Notes: a model not told the origin generated them from the letters alone. DNA of 22,601 nucleotides from DATKCJ01 sp035513275 (GCA_035513275.1 DATKCJ010000260.1:1-22601); one strand, 5' to 3'; shown: positions 14,070-22,558, counted from the first letter of the stretch. Numbers and translations are program-made.

Positions 14070-14917
14070 TGGTCGGTGATCGTGATGGAGCAGTCGATCG
14101 CGAGTTCGTCGCCCGGAGCCAGCGACAAATCGCGATCGAAATGAAACGGGATCACAGCGAGCGGATTGTTGCGGCGCACAAACCAGTGGACCGGGCCCGT
14201 GTGGTTTTCGAAGCGGATCGCGACCCGGCGCTGCGTCGTGTCTTTCTGGCAGCGCCACTCCATCCACCGCGCGGCCGCGCCATGCACGGCTGCCTCGCCC
14301 TCGAGGCCGCCTTCGCACGAGATGCCGATCGATGCGTCCATGTGCTCGTCGAGAAGATCGCGCGCCCCGCGGAACTGAAGCCCGGTGTAATGCGAGCCGG
14401 CGAGCCCTTCGCTCGAGTGATAGTTGCCAAGTGCGAGCACGCGCGACGTGACGTTCTTGATCGATGACGTCCACCGGATCGACCACGCCGGTGGCGCGAC
14501 CTCGAACACAAGCGCGCGCTCCTCTCGAAGGAGCTGCTCGCCCGCGGCACCCGCGCGCCAGTCGATCGCATGCGCGATGCGATGCGGATTGAGCTCCCGC
14601 CACTCGGTGTGAAGTTGCACGCCGTGGTCGGCGCGCCATTGGTAGCCGTCGGCCTTGCGATAAGTCGGGCCGCCCCAGAAGTTCACGCCCGAGACGCTGC
14701 AGATCGTGAAGTTCATCCCATGGTGCCAGCGGTGGTCGTTGGGGCGAAAGTTCGTGAGCACCTCGCCCGCGAGCGAACGCAGGGGATGCGCATAGGGACG
14801 GGGAGACTCGTCGGGCTGCGTGTCCGGACCATACTCGTAGCGCAGGAGCTGCATGTCGCCGTGGAGAAGCTCGACGGCGCTCGAGTCGGCGATGAGATGC
14901 TGAAACGGGGCGCTCAT
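14066..14917 (-). CDS. DUF6807 / 'PmoA-like' family protein
   Basis: A 283-aa protein of the family often labelled 'methane oxygenase PmoA'; that label is misleading, since the members are soluble proteins in sugar loci of Verrucomicrobiota, Planctomycetota and Bacteroidota. Family hallmarks are RPYAHPLRSLAGEVLTNF (40-57), RPNDHRWHHGMNF (58-70) and NFWGGPTY (79-86), followed by a beta-rich body ending with ALGNYHSSEGLAGSHYTGL and FVRRNNPLAVIPFHF. No signal peptide is seen, so it is probably cytosolic. The molecular role of the family is not established to my knowledge; the beta-sandwich look and His/Trp-rich motif suggest carbohydrate or metal binding. Its start overlaps the GH78 stop (ATGA, 14914-14917) and its stop overlaps the next start, so it is tightly linked to rhamnose metabolism and the PLP enzyme. 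Confidence 0.85.
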   Translation of the reverse strand: MSAPFQHLIADSSAVELLHGDMQLLRYEYGPDTQPDESPRPYAHPLRSLAGEVLTNFRPNDHRWHHGMNFTICSVSGVNFWGGPTYRKADGYQWRADHGVQLHTEWRELNPHRIAHAIDWRAGAAGEQLLREERALVFEVAPPAWSIRWTSSIKNVTSRVLALGNYHSSEGLAGSHYTGLQFRGARDLLDEHMDASIGISCEGGLEGEAAVHGAAARWMEWRCQKDTTQRRVAIRFENHTGPVHWFVRRNNPLAVIPFHFDRDLSLAPGDELAIDCSITITDQ

Positions 14918-17370
14918 TCGATTGGACACTCCAACTCGATCCGCCCGCCGCGATGCTCGTGCTCCGACCCATCCGGAAGCGCGACGAGGACCGCCGAAGT
15001 CGCAGGCGTTGATGCGGTCAACTTGAAGCGGCCGCTCTCGATGCGCCATGCGACATCCACGTGCCCCGCGGGTGTGCAGACGCGGCCGCTTGCGTGCGTG
15101 AGACCACATCGGTGCGGCCTGATTTCGATTCGCGCGAATCCCGGCGCCGCTGGAGTGACGCCCAGGATGCGCGTGAGATACTCGAGCGCCGGGTGCGCGC
15201 TCCACGCATGGCACAGCGAGCGCCAGTAGCTGTTCTCCTCGACAAATGTGTCGAGCCCGCGCTCCACCTGCTCGTGCCAAGGCCCGAGAAACGCCGTGAA
15301 CCGGTCCGCCACGCCGCAAAGCGAGAACGCGCGGAAGACCGCGTGCCAGCAAAAGAATGAACCGGGCGCGAGCTTCGGATCCGTGGGAAACCTGAGGAGG
15401 AGCCGGCGGCGTTGCTCAGCGCCCGCCGCCCCGCAGACCACGGCCCACGCGTTTCCATACTGGCTGACCTCCGGACCGCCCGGCCTGTCGAAGTAGAGTC
15501 CTTCGTCCTCCGACCAGAAGCGCGTATGCAACCGCGGCCGCAGCGACGCCGCCTCCGCGCCGAGGCGACTCGCGAGTTCGGAGTGACCGGTGAGACGCGC
15601 GAGGTCCGCCACTTCGTCGAGCGCGTGGGTGTACTGCGAGGCGATGATGCACGTCGGTCCCGAGTCGGCACCGGGCACAACTCCGCGCGGCCACCACGGG
15701 CACCAATCGGTGATGTTCCAAAACGGCAATCGCGCGGGCAACCCGTCGGGATCGGCGTGGCGGCGGAACCAGTCGAGCACAGCACACGCGCCCGGAACAA
15801 GGCCGCCGACAGTTGCGAGATCGCCGCTGCAATACGCGTAGTCCCGGATGCAGGTTATCCAGTGCAGCGACCACGATGGAATCACCTGAAGCAGTCTCGA
15901 CGGGAAACGGCTCTGCGTGATTCCCTCGGGGAGCCGCGACCAGTCGAAGTGAAGCAGCGCCTGCTTCGTGAGTCGGTAGTCCCCTGATGTCAGCATCGCC
16001 AGACGCGAGGTGATCATCGTGTCGCCCGCATACTGCATCTGCTCGTAATGCGGGCAGTCTTCGAAGGTCTCGTGCGAGCAAAGGCGCATCGTATGCAGCG
16101 CAGTTTCCCAGATCGCTCCCAAGCGCGGATCGGAGCACTCGAAACGGGCGGTCACGTGGAACGGATAAGCAGCGAAGCGATGCCGCAAGGAATGGATTGT
16201 GATCGGCGCCGCGCCTGTGGTGATCTCGACCCCGACGAATCTAAATGCGCGCCAGTGCCAAGGCTGGAAGCATTCGCGCTCGCGGCCTGCAGGCTCCCAC
16301 ACGTCGGACCACCCCATCACGGAACCGCGCCGGTCGAATGTCCATCCGCTTGATTCGTCGGCGAAGTGCGATGCGAGATTCGCGAGAGACTGCGGTTCGC
16401 CGAGGAACTTCGCTCCGGAAGTTGACCACGGCAGTCGCAGCGCCTCGGCGTAGGTGAGTCGCAACTTCGATCCCGCACCGTCGCTAGCGATCACTTCGGG
16501 ACAGGCTGTGGTGAGTCTTCCCGTATCTAGAACAAGGCTCACGGTCATGCCCGCGGGAATCACCACGCCGTCGTCGTGCGCGAGCAACGACTCCCACTCC
16601 GCTCCCGCCGGGGCGCCGCCGGGGATGCAGCACGAGGCAAAACGCGTCGAGTCGCCCTCCTCGAGTTGCGGGATTACCCGCTCGACAAGACCGTAAGGGC
16701 TCGCGGGATCCCGGCGGTTCTCGATCCGCTCCGCGGTGTATAGCACCGTGGCCTCGGGCCATGACAACGCGTCGAATCCGGTGTCGTTCCAACCAAGAGG
16801 CTCCTCGCTTCCGACGCGGTGCTCAAAATATCCGTGGTATCCCTCGAACCGCGTGCCGTCGTTTTGGAAGCGGTGGGCGGTATCGATTGCAACTCGCCAA
16901 CCGGGCAATCCCGTGTCGAGCCGGGTGGCTTCGCCAGACTCGCTCTCGATCTCGCCCTCGAGGAGAAAACCGCCGGCGTAAGTCATGATCGCGCAGGGCG
17001 CGCCAAGCTGGGAGGGTCGGTGCGCCACCTTTGACATGTCGAGGACGAGCGCGGCGATCACGTTGTCGCCAGCCTTCAAGTAGGGCCGCAGTTCGTGCGT
17101 GTCGTAGAAATGATGGACTACATCCCCCCTCGCTGGTCCGCGCCCAACGACGCGACCATTGCAATAGAGCACGTAGCGGCTGTCGGCGCTCACATGGATC
17201 ATCAGTCCGAAATCTTTCGACTCCGCGACCGCGTGTGGGATTTCAAATTCTCTGCGAAACAGCCTCACCTGATAGTGGGACGGCGAGCGATCGCGGACGG
17301 AAGGCACGGCGTGCGTGCCCTCTGCAGACCAAATCCAGGACGCGCGCTGAGCAAAAGGCAGGGATGACAT
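14914..17370 (-). CDS. GH78-type alpha-L-rhamnosidase
   Basis: An 818-aa glycoside hydrolase removing terminal alpha-L-rhamnose. N-terminal beta-sandwich domains include ASWIWSAEGTH (10-20) and a lectin-like segment (IHVSADSRYVLYCNGRVVGRGP, residues 58-79). The (alpha/alpha)6 catalytic barrel spans about 410-735, with the family motif ETFEDCPHYEQMQYAGD at 434-450, where Glu443 is the expected general acid. CHAWSAHPALEYLTRILGV (720-738) is typical of the barrel's end, and a C-terminal beta domain follows (FARIEIRPHRCGL). There is no signal peptide, so it should be cytosolic. It is the first gene of a three-gene coupled operon. The YEQ variant, in place of the classical RDE-type motif, is common in Bacteroidota and Verrucomicrobiota homologues. 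Rhamnosidase is the best call, but related specificities are possible. Confidence 0.9.
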   Translation of the reverse strand: MSSLPFAQRASWIWSAEGTHAVPSVRDRSPSHYQVRLFRREFEIPHAVAESKDFGLMIHVSADSRYVLYCNGRVVGRGPARGDVVHHFYDTHELRPYLKAGDNVIAALVLDMSKVAHRPSQLGAPCAIMTYAGGFLLEGEIESESGEATRLDTGLPGWRVAIDTAHRFQNDGTRFEGYHGYFEHRVGSEEPLGWNDTGFDALSWPEATVLYTAERIENRRDPASPYGLVERVIPQLEEGDSTRFASCCIPGGAPAGAEWESLLAHDDGVVIPAGMTVSLVLDTGRLTTACPEVIASDGAGSKLRLTYAEALRLPWSTSGAKFLGEPQSLANLASHFADESSGWTFDRRGSVMGWSDVWEPAGRERECFQPWHWRAFRFVGVEITTGAAPITIHSLRHRFAAYPFHVTARFECSDPRLGAIWETALHTMRLCSHETFEDCPHYEQMQYAGDTMITSRLAMLTSGDYRLTKQALLHFDWSRLPEGITQSRFPSRLLQVIPSWSLHWITCIRDYAYCSGDLATVGGLVPGACAVLDWFRRHADPDGLPARLPFWNITDWCPWWPRGVVPGADSGPTCIIASQYTHALDEVADLARLTGHSELASRLGAEAASLRPRLHTRFWSEDEGLYFDRPGGPEVSQYGNAWAVVCGAAGAEQRRRLLLRFPTDPKLAPGSFFCWHAVFRAFSLCGVADRFTAFLGPWHEQVERGLDTFVEENSYWRSLCHAWSAHPALEYLTRILGVTPAAPGFARIEIRPHRCGLTHASGRVCTPAGHVDVAWRIESGRFKLTASTPATSAVLVALPDGSEHEHRGGRIELECPIE

Positions 17371-17434
17371 TTTGCGATCGGGGCAATTGGGTCACTAGAT
17401 CGCGTGGAGGTGAACTTAGGACCGCTCGTGGCCG

Positions 17435-17464
17435 AAAATAGGCTGGCCATGCTCAGGCCGACAA
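17435..17464 (-). promoter_or_regulatory. candidate sigma70-type promoter for the GH78 operon
   Basis: On the minus strand TTGTCG (17464-17459) and TATTTT (17440-17435) are separated by 18 nt; each matches its consensus hexamer at four of six positions. The -10 lies about 65 nt upstream of the GH78 ATG. It falls in the only AT-enriched part of the divergent GH78/TIM-barrel gap. Confidence 0.3.
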
Positions 17465-17470
17465 TATCTG

Positions 17471-17487
17471 TTTTCAGTTATTTTCAG
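17471..17487 (+). promoter_or_regulatory. tandem TTTTCAG direct repeat upstream of the TIM-barrel gene
   Basis: TTTTCAG occurs at 17471-17477 and again at 17481-17487, an exact 7-bp direct repeat with 10-bp period, ending 7 nt before the ATG at 17495. A closely similar block lies at 2403-2419. It may be an activator or repressor site for the divergent pair. Confidence 0.35.
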
Positions 17488-17494
17488 CACCCCA

Positions 17495-18361
17495 ATGAAA
17501 ATTGTTTCATCCCCGCCCCGGCTTGTTGTTTGTGCATCCACTTGGTCAATGATCGGCCATCCAACCGCGCGGCGCGAGTGGTCGATGCGTCGCAAGCTTG
17601 TGGCCATAAAGGAGGCCGGATTTGACGGCGTCTGCGCCTACATCAATCCGGAGATCAGTGCCGGAGCAATGAAGTTTGGCCTGAAATTAATGAGCGGCTT
17701 CGATTGCTCGAACCTCACGGTGGCCCGCAAGCGGTTGGAAGAGCAAAGGGCTCTCGGCGTCCATTTTATCAACATCCAGCTTCTCAATCACGACACGGAA
17801 CCGCAAGTGGCGGCGCCGATGGCAGTGCACTTGATCCAGCTATCCAGGCGCCTGGGCTTGGGTGTCCACATCGAAACGCACCGCGACACCTCGACCGAGA
17901 CTCCGGAGAAATTCACCGAGCTGGCACGGCTCTACCACAGAGCGACAGGGGAGCTTTTGCCGGTGACGTGGGATCACTCCCATTTCGCGGTCTCGAAGCA
18001 TGTCATGCCGAAGGACTACTCGTCGCGGCTCTTGGTCTGGCCGGAGCTGATCCGACATTCCCAGATGTTCCACCTGCGTCCTTTCAACAGCCAGCACTGC
18101 CAGGTCGCGGTGACAGACGGAAGAGGGCGTCTCACACCGGAGTTTCTCGACTATCGGTCGTTCGTGGAGGACCTGTTTGTCACATGGCTCACCGGTCCCC
18201 GCCCGGGAAACGAGCTCTGGGTATGTCCGGAACTCGGGATGAGCCACGGGTATCACCTGAGCACCAACCCTCCCGTCTGGCCCGACGCGATACGCTGCCG
18301 CGAAGAGATCCTCGTTGCATGGGGCCGCGCGATGCGGCGCTCGGCGAAGAAGCGCAATTGA
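17495..18361 (+). CDS. xylose-isomerase-like TIM-barrel sugar isomerase/epimerase family protein
   Basis: A 288-aa cytosolic protein of the AP-endonuclease-2/xylose-isomerase-like barrel superfamily, members of which isomerise, epimerise or dehydrate sugars using a divalent metal. Strand and loop signatures are AIKEAGFDGVCAYI (37-50), ALGVHFINIQL (86-96), LGVHIETHRDT (122-132) with Glu127 and His129, LLPVTWDHSHFA (154-165) with Asp160 and His163, and ELWVCPELGMSHGY near the end with another metal-type Glu. These are plausible metal ligands but were not verified structurally. ATG 17495 starts the family-like first strand and lies directly after the TTTTCAG repeat; no Shine-Dalgarno sequence is visible. 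It reads divergently from GH78 and is followed 45-75 nt later by lacI, fitting a role in catabolising the sugar released by the locus. Confidence 0.85.
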   Translation: MKIVSSPPRLVVCASTWSMIGHPTARREWSMRRKLVAIKEAGFDGVCAYINPEISAGAMKFGLKLMSGFDCSNLTVARKRLEEQRALGVHFINIQLLNHDTEPQVAAPMAVHLIQLSRRLGLGVHIETHRDTSTETPEKFTELARLYHRATGELLPVTWDHSHFAVSKHVMPKDYSSRLLVWPELIRHSQMFHLRPFNSQHCQVAVTDGRGRLTPEFLDYRSFVEDLFVTWLTGPRPGNELWVCPELGMSHGYHLSTNPPVWPDAIRCREEILVAWGRAMRRSAKKRN

Positions 18362-18370
18362 TGCACGCTC

Positions 18371-18409
18371 TCATGAAAAACGCTTGACTAGCGCAAGCTG
18401 CTTTCATGA
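18371..18409. promoter_or_regulatory. 39-nt symmetric inverted repeat before lacI
   Basis: TCATGAAA (18371-18378) pairs with TTTCATGA (18402-18409); inside, GCTTG (18382-18386) pairs with CAAGC (18394-18398), with a symmetric 3x3 mismatch and a 7-nt loop. The right arm overlaps the palindrome TTTCATGAAA (18402-18411), and a TTGACT hexamer (18384-18389) sits within it. It may be an autoregulatory operator or an mRNA hairpin that also separates the two genes. No T-run follows, so simple terminator use is less likely. Confidence 0.45.
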
Positions 18410-18436
18410 AACTTTCAGCGCCGACCCCCCCACCCC

Positions 18437-19483
18437 TTGCTCCTTACTGAAATCGCCAGTAAAGCACGTGTTTCTCCTGCCACCGTTTCGCGGGCCATCA
18501 ACCAACCGCAGCTAGTTGCCGCGGAAAGTCTGGCCCGGATACGTGCGGTGATGAAGGAGCACAATTACGAGCCAGGACCGCAAAGCCGGCGCCGCGGTCC
18601 CAAGGCCCGCCAATCCAGCCAGTGCCGCATTGGCGTATGGTTCGTCGGCGCGCCGTCAAACAAGCCGAGCCTGAACTGGTTTCAGGACGAACTGCTCCAG
18701 CTCCAGTCGGTCGACCCGCATTACCGCGTCGACATGCGTCTCTTGTTTTCGAATACGCCCGGCGAGCTTCCCAGGAATTTCGCGACCGAGAGGTTCGACG
18801 GGGTCATCATTCAGGGAATGGAGCCTTCGGTTGAGTGTCTGGCCCAGCTCCGCGACATGCCGCACGTATGGTTCATGACAAGGCGCTCTGAGAGTTATCC
18901 CGGCGACTACGTGGAGCCGAACAACGAGGAGAATGGCCGCATGGCGGCCGAGTATCTCAGGGACCGTGGGCACAAGTCCGTCGCGATCATCACAACCGAC
19001 CCGGACTACAGCGCAATCGTCCGCCGCAACCGCGCGTTCCTGACACGCGCGAGCGAACTCGGCCTGGCGGTGCACTCCATCCTCGGCAAGTCCAATCCCG
19101 GAGTGAGCTACCTTGAGATAGCGCCCCTTCATAGCGAGAGCGCCGATCTCGTCTCGCGGCTGCTGGAGTGCACGCCGAAGGCCACGGGCATCTACATGCC
19201 CGTCGATACATTCTGCGGCGCGTTTTTCCGGGCGCTCCGATCTGCGGGGAAGCTGGCTGGCCGAGACGTCGAGGTGATCCTCGGCAACTACAATCCCCTC
19301 ATTTACCACAACCTCGACCATTCCCCAGCGGCGATAGACGTGAACCTTCCTCTCCTGATCCGGAAGGTCGTCGACCACCTGCTGTGGAGAATCGAGAACC
19401 GCACAGTCACCGGCCGCGTCGGAGTGACTGTTTCGCCTCGCCTGATTGTTCCCGGAGCCCCGGGCAACCGTCAGGCGGCCTGA
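18437..19483 (+). CDS. LacI-family transcriptional regulator
   Basis: A 348-aa sugar-responsive DNA-binding regulator, probably controlling this locus. The N-terminal helix-turn-helix is LLTEIASKARVSPATVSRAI (2-21). A recognisable but atypical hinge region follows, with RRRGPKARQSS. Then comes the periplasmic-binding-protein-like effector domain: RIGVWFVG, FDGVIIQGMEP, VEPNNEENGRMAAEYLRDRG and HKSVAIITTDPDYSAIVRRN, ending with VTVSPRLIVPGAP. TTG 18437 is the only start codon in this frame after the TGA at 18407-18409, and a C-rich sequence rather than a Shine-Dalgarno sequence precedes it. An ATG at 18406 would give a more usual N-terminus (MKLSAPTPHPLLLTEIA) if one C were removed from the C7 tract at 18425-18431, so the true start may involve an indel or slippage. 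It lies 55 nt before the TonB-dependent receptor. Confidence 0.88.
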   Translation: MLLTEIASKARVSPATVSRAINQPQLVAAESLARIRAVMKEHNYEPGPQSRRRGPKARQSSQCRIGVWFVGAPSNKPSLNWFQDELLQLQSVDPHYRVDMRLLFSNTPGELPRNFATERFDGVIIQGMEPSVECLAQLRDMPHVWFMTRRSESYPGDYVEPNNEENGRMAAEYLRDRGHKSVAIITTDPDYSAIVRRNRAFLTRASELGLAVHSILGKSNPGVSYLEIAPLHSESADLVSRLLECTPKATGIYMPVDTFCGAFFRALRSAGKLAGRDVEVILGNYNPLIYHNLDHSPAAIDVNLPLLIRKVVDHLLWRIENRTVTGRVGVTVSPRLIVPGAPGNRQAA

Positions 19484-19538
19484 CCGATCCGTAACGACTG
19501 CCTCACACTTCAGTCCTGCCTTAGAACTACCAACCAGC

Positions 19539-22500
19539 ATGAAATCAAAACAGCACCCCTACCCCATCGACCGTGCCTGGCATCTCTTTGCCATCGGTCT
19601 CGCGGCGCTGATCACGATCTCCCCTGCCTTCGGGCAATCGGGTGACTCGGATTCGCTTCGCCGTCTGCAAGAGGAAAACGCTGCGCTGCGCCAGCGCATC
19701 GCCGAATTGGAAGGCCCCAAAGCACCGGCTCGGACGGCTCCCGCCGCTGATACGCCTGCGGCCGAGGACGCAACCGTCCCCGTTACCACGACACGCGTAA
19801 GAACAACCGAAGACGGAGAGGACGTCGTTGTTCTCAGCCCGTTCGAAGTCAGCGGCGATCGCGACTACGGATACCTGAAGACCAACTCCGTAACAGCCAC
19901 CCGCATCGGGACGGAGATCCAGAAGGTTCCGATGAACATCTCGGTCATCTCCGAAGATTTCATCCGGGACACGAACATGCAGAACATTCAGGACGTCCTG
20001 CGTTACCAAAGCTCGTCCGCGGGTGATGGCAGAATGGGCATCCTCCAGCCTGCCACCGGGTTCACACCGTCGGGCATCATGACCCTGCGCGGATTCCCGA
20101 TCAATTCGCGCCTTCGCAATGGCATTCTGCGCTACAGTGGATACTCGCTCGATAACGTCGACCGCGTCGAAATCATCAAGGGCCCGGCGGCCGTGTTCTT
20201 CGGAAACGCGTTCCCCGGCGGCGTCATCAACTACGTCACGAAGCAGCCCAAGTTCCATGACATCCCGACCCGCCTATCCTACGGCTACAGGGTCTTCGAT
20301 CATCGGATGGGCGGCTCCCAATTGAAGCTCGACCACAATGCCGTGTTTTCCGACAAGGCGGCGATGCGCATCGTGACCGTTTGGGACAACCAACAGGGTA
20401 ATGCGCGCTACGAATACAAAAAGGGCTATTCGCTCAACACGGGCCTGACGCTGATTCCATTCGAGAGCGGAAGGTTGCGCATTTCGCTTGAGGGCGAGAT
20501 CCTCAAAAAGGAAAGCAATACCGACGACGACGCGTGGCGCTGGCCGACACAATGGTTTGCCGACTATGCGAATCCCCCGGCGAACCTGATCGCCGTCGCT
20601 GGCGCCGCTGTTACCGGCGCGCCAAATCCGGTCGTCGCTTATCGCAACCGGATCTTCGCCAACGTCGGCGCGTGGATCGGGGATGTCCGCAACGCAGCGG
20701 GCGACCAGCGGATCGCGCTTTGGACGCAACCTCTGGAGCATGGCGCATACTACAACAATCTCCAAGGAAACCGCGTCTACGACCCGAAGTTCAACTACTA
20801 CGGGATCGGCACCTTCTCGAAGGATGAAGTCGCAACGTTTGCCGTCACGACTGACTTCGCCGCCACTGACTGGCTCGACGTTCGTCACACATACACCAAC
20901 GTCATGCACCGCTTTGACCGCATCTTCTCGACCTTCTCGCCCAACGCGGACGGGATGACATTCGGCGGAGGGCAGGCGGCGACGATGCAAGGCTACGAGA
21001 TCGACGCGAACTACCACCAGTTGGACCTCGTGTTCAAGGCGGAGTTCGCCGGGATCGACAACAAGATCCTCGTCGGCGGATTCCTCGGTGAGACCTACAA
21101 TTCATACTACGGAAACGTCAACCATGCGAATGTGTTCCCGAATTTTGGGTACCTTCCGGGAGCCTATGACAAGCCCGACGAAGGGTATGTCTCGCCAATC
21201 CCGGCGGCTTTCCGCCACCCAATTGCCGGATGGGGCGGTCCGCTTCAGTTCGTCCGCAATCGCAACGGGGGGATCCTGACTCCGCAGCAGATCTTCTCGA
21301 TGTATGACCCATCCTATCACACCGCTCCCGATGTGCGGCGCATCACGGAAGTCTCGCGTGGATTGATCGACCACAGCCGGCCGACACGTGAGGAGTGGTA
21401 CGTGAACTGGCAGGGCACCATGTTTGACGACCGGCTGACTGCATTCCTCGGATATCGCGAGGAAAAGATCACGACCGTCGGCCAACTCGTTGCCACGAAT
21501 CCGCCGTGGTTTACAGTCCCTGATTACGCGCTCGAAAACATTCCCCAGTCCCAATGGGTGACCTATGGCCTGAGCGCGATTTTCTCGCGCCCGCGCACCA
21601 CCAAGGGCGATTCCCAGATGACTGGGCTTTCCTATGAGGTGAAAAAGAACGTCAATGTTTACGCGAGCTTCTCGAAGACCTTCATACCGAGCGGGGTTAC
21701 GTATCTTGGCGGCGACTATGATCCAAACACCGTCCGCACACGCGCAACAGCGATCGGCCTGAATCCAGACGCCGAACTCGCCCGAATTGAAGCCGAGGGC
21801 GGCCTCACAGAGATCGAGAACGAGCGCGGCCAAAACATGGAGGTCGGCGTCAAGATCACCTCAGACGACCAGAAGCTTGTTGGCACGTTTTCACTGTTCC
21901 GCCTGAAGAGGCAGAACCGCGCGGTCGACGACCAGCAACGGCAGTTCGACGAACTGGTGAATTGGTCGGGTCCGAACCGCACCGGCACGCAATACTCACC
22001 GCGCACTGTCCGCTGGTATACGGCATCCGCCGTCGAGCAGACCGAAGGTGCGGAACTTGAACTCTATTGGACGCCGAAACGCAACTGGCAGACCTACATC
22101 TCCGGCGCTTGGATGTGGGATGCCGAGACAGTGTCTGATCCAAGCCTCGACATTCTGCCCAACTCATCGCTCGCCACCCAGATCCAGAACGAGATCACAT
22201 TCTCGGAGCGGTTGGTCAATGCTCCTGAGTTCCGGTTCAACGTGCGCACGAGCTACACGTTCACGGAGGATTTCGTCGGGGAACACGGCCGCGGCTTGAA
22301 CATCGGTGTCGGCGCTCGCTACTCGAGTGTGATGAACATCCAGAATAACGTGAACATGTGGTCGGCGCGAGGTGGCATCACCGCGGGTGACTACGTCGTA
22401 TTCGAGACGAGTGTCCGTTATCCGTTCGAGCTCTACGGATACCAGTTCGAAGGAATGCTCAATATCGACAACATATTCGACGAGGTCTACTCCGAGGGCA

Positions 22501-22556
22501 ACTTCGGCCTGGCTCCGCCGCGTTCCATTCTCCTCACGCTCGGCATGCAGTTCTGA
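19539..22556 (+). CDS. TonB-dependent outer-membrane receptor with N-terminal coiled coil
   Basis: A complete 1005-aa receptor for energised uptake of a large ligand, probably oligosaccharide or glycopeptide, across the outer membrane. Signal peptide is about residues 1-32 (LFAIGLAALITISPAFGQ). A short leucine-zipper-like coiled coil follows at 38-59 (SLRRLQEENAALRQRIAELE), then an Ala/Pro/Thr linker (62-90) and a TonB-box-like segment EDVVVLSPFEVSG (94-106). The plug follows at about 125-245 (IQKVPMNISVISEDFIRD, DNVDRVEIIKGPAAVFFGN, GGVINYVTKQP), then the 22-strand barrel, ending in the terminal aromatic LGMQF expected for Bam-dependent insertion. The coiled coil plus 'LSPFEVS' layout is characteristic of Verrucomicrobiota receptors. 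ATG 19539 begins the signal peptide; the open frame back to 19446 overlaps lacI and is not used. It is probably co-transcribed with, or controlled by, the upstream LacI regulator. Confidence 0.95.
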   Translation: MKSKQHPYPIDRAWHLFAIGLAALITISPAFGQSGDSDSLRRLQEENAALRQRIAELEGPKAPARTAPAADTPAAEDATVPVTTTRVRTTEDGEDVVVLSPFEVSGDRDYGYLKTNSVTATRIGTEIQKVPMNISVISEDFIRDTNMQNIQDVLRYQSSSAGDGRMGILQPATGFTPSGIMTLRGFPINSRLRNGILRYSGYSLDNVDRVEIIKGPAAVFFGNAFPGGVINYVTKQPKFHDIPTRLSYGYRVFDHRMGGSQLKLDHNAVFSDKAAMRIVTVWDNQQGNARYEYKKGYSLNTGLTLIPFESGRLRISLEGEILKKESNTDDDAWRWPTQWFADYANPPANLIAVAGAAVTGAPNPVVAYRNRIFANVGAWIGDVRNAAGDQRIALWTQPLEHGAYYNNLQGNRVYDPKFNYYGIGTFSKDEVATFAVTTDFAATDWLDVRHTYTNVMHRFDRIFSTFSPNADGMTFGGGQAATMQGYEIDANYHQLDLVFKAEFAGIDNKILVGGFLGETYNSYYGNVNHANVFPNFGYLPGAYDKPDEGYVSPIPAAFRHPIAGWGGPLQFVRNRNGGILTPQQIFSMYDPSYHTAPDVRRITEVSRGLIDHSRPTREEWYVNWQGTMFDDRLTAFLGYREEKITTVGQLVATNPPWFTVPDYALENIPQSQWVTYGLSAIFSRPRTTKGDSQMTGLSYEVKKNVNVYASFSKTFIPSGVTYLGGDYDPNTVRTRATAIGLNPDAELARIEAEGGLTEIENERGQNMEVGVKITSDDQKLVGTFSLFRLKRQNRAVDDQQRQFDELVNWSGPNRTGTQYSPRTVRWYTASAVEQTEGAELELYWTPKRNWQTYISGAWMWDAETVSDPSLDILPNSSLATQIQNEITFSERLVNAPEFRFNVRTSYTFTEDFVGEHGRGLNIGVGARYSSVMNIQNNVNMWSARGGITAGDYVVFETSVRYPFELYGYQFEGMLNIDNIFDEVYSEGNFGLAPPRSILLTLGMQF

Positions 22557-22558
22557 TC

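Noticed and set aside
13116..14144. 342-residue open frame on the + strand
   Set aside because: Antisense to the PLP enzyme; no recognisable motif and typical shadow composition.
14070..14972. 301-residue N-terminal extension of the PLP enzyme frame
   Set aside because: Overlaps the DUF6807 gene in another frame. The Tat signal beginning at 14069 and the ATGA junction define the real start.
17374..17403. GCGATC/GATCGC inverted repeat upstream of GH78
   Set aside because: Six-bp arms with an 18-nt spacer; GATC-containing hexamers are frequent here and no second copy with the same layout was seen.
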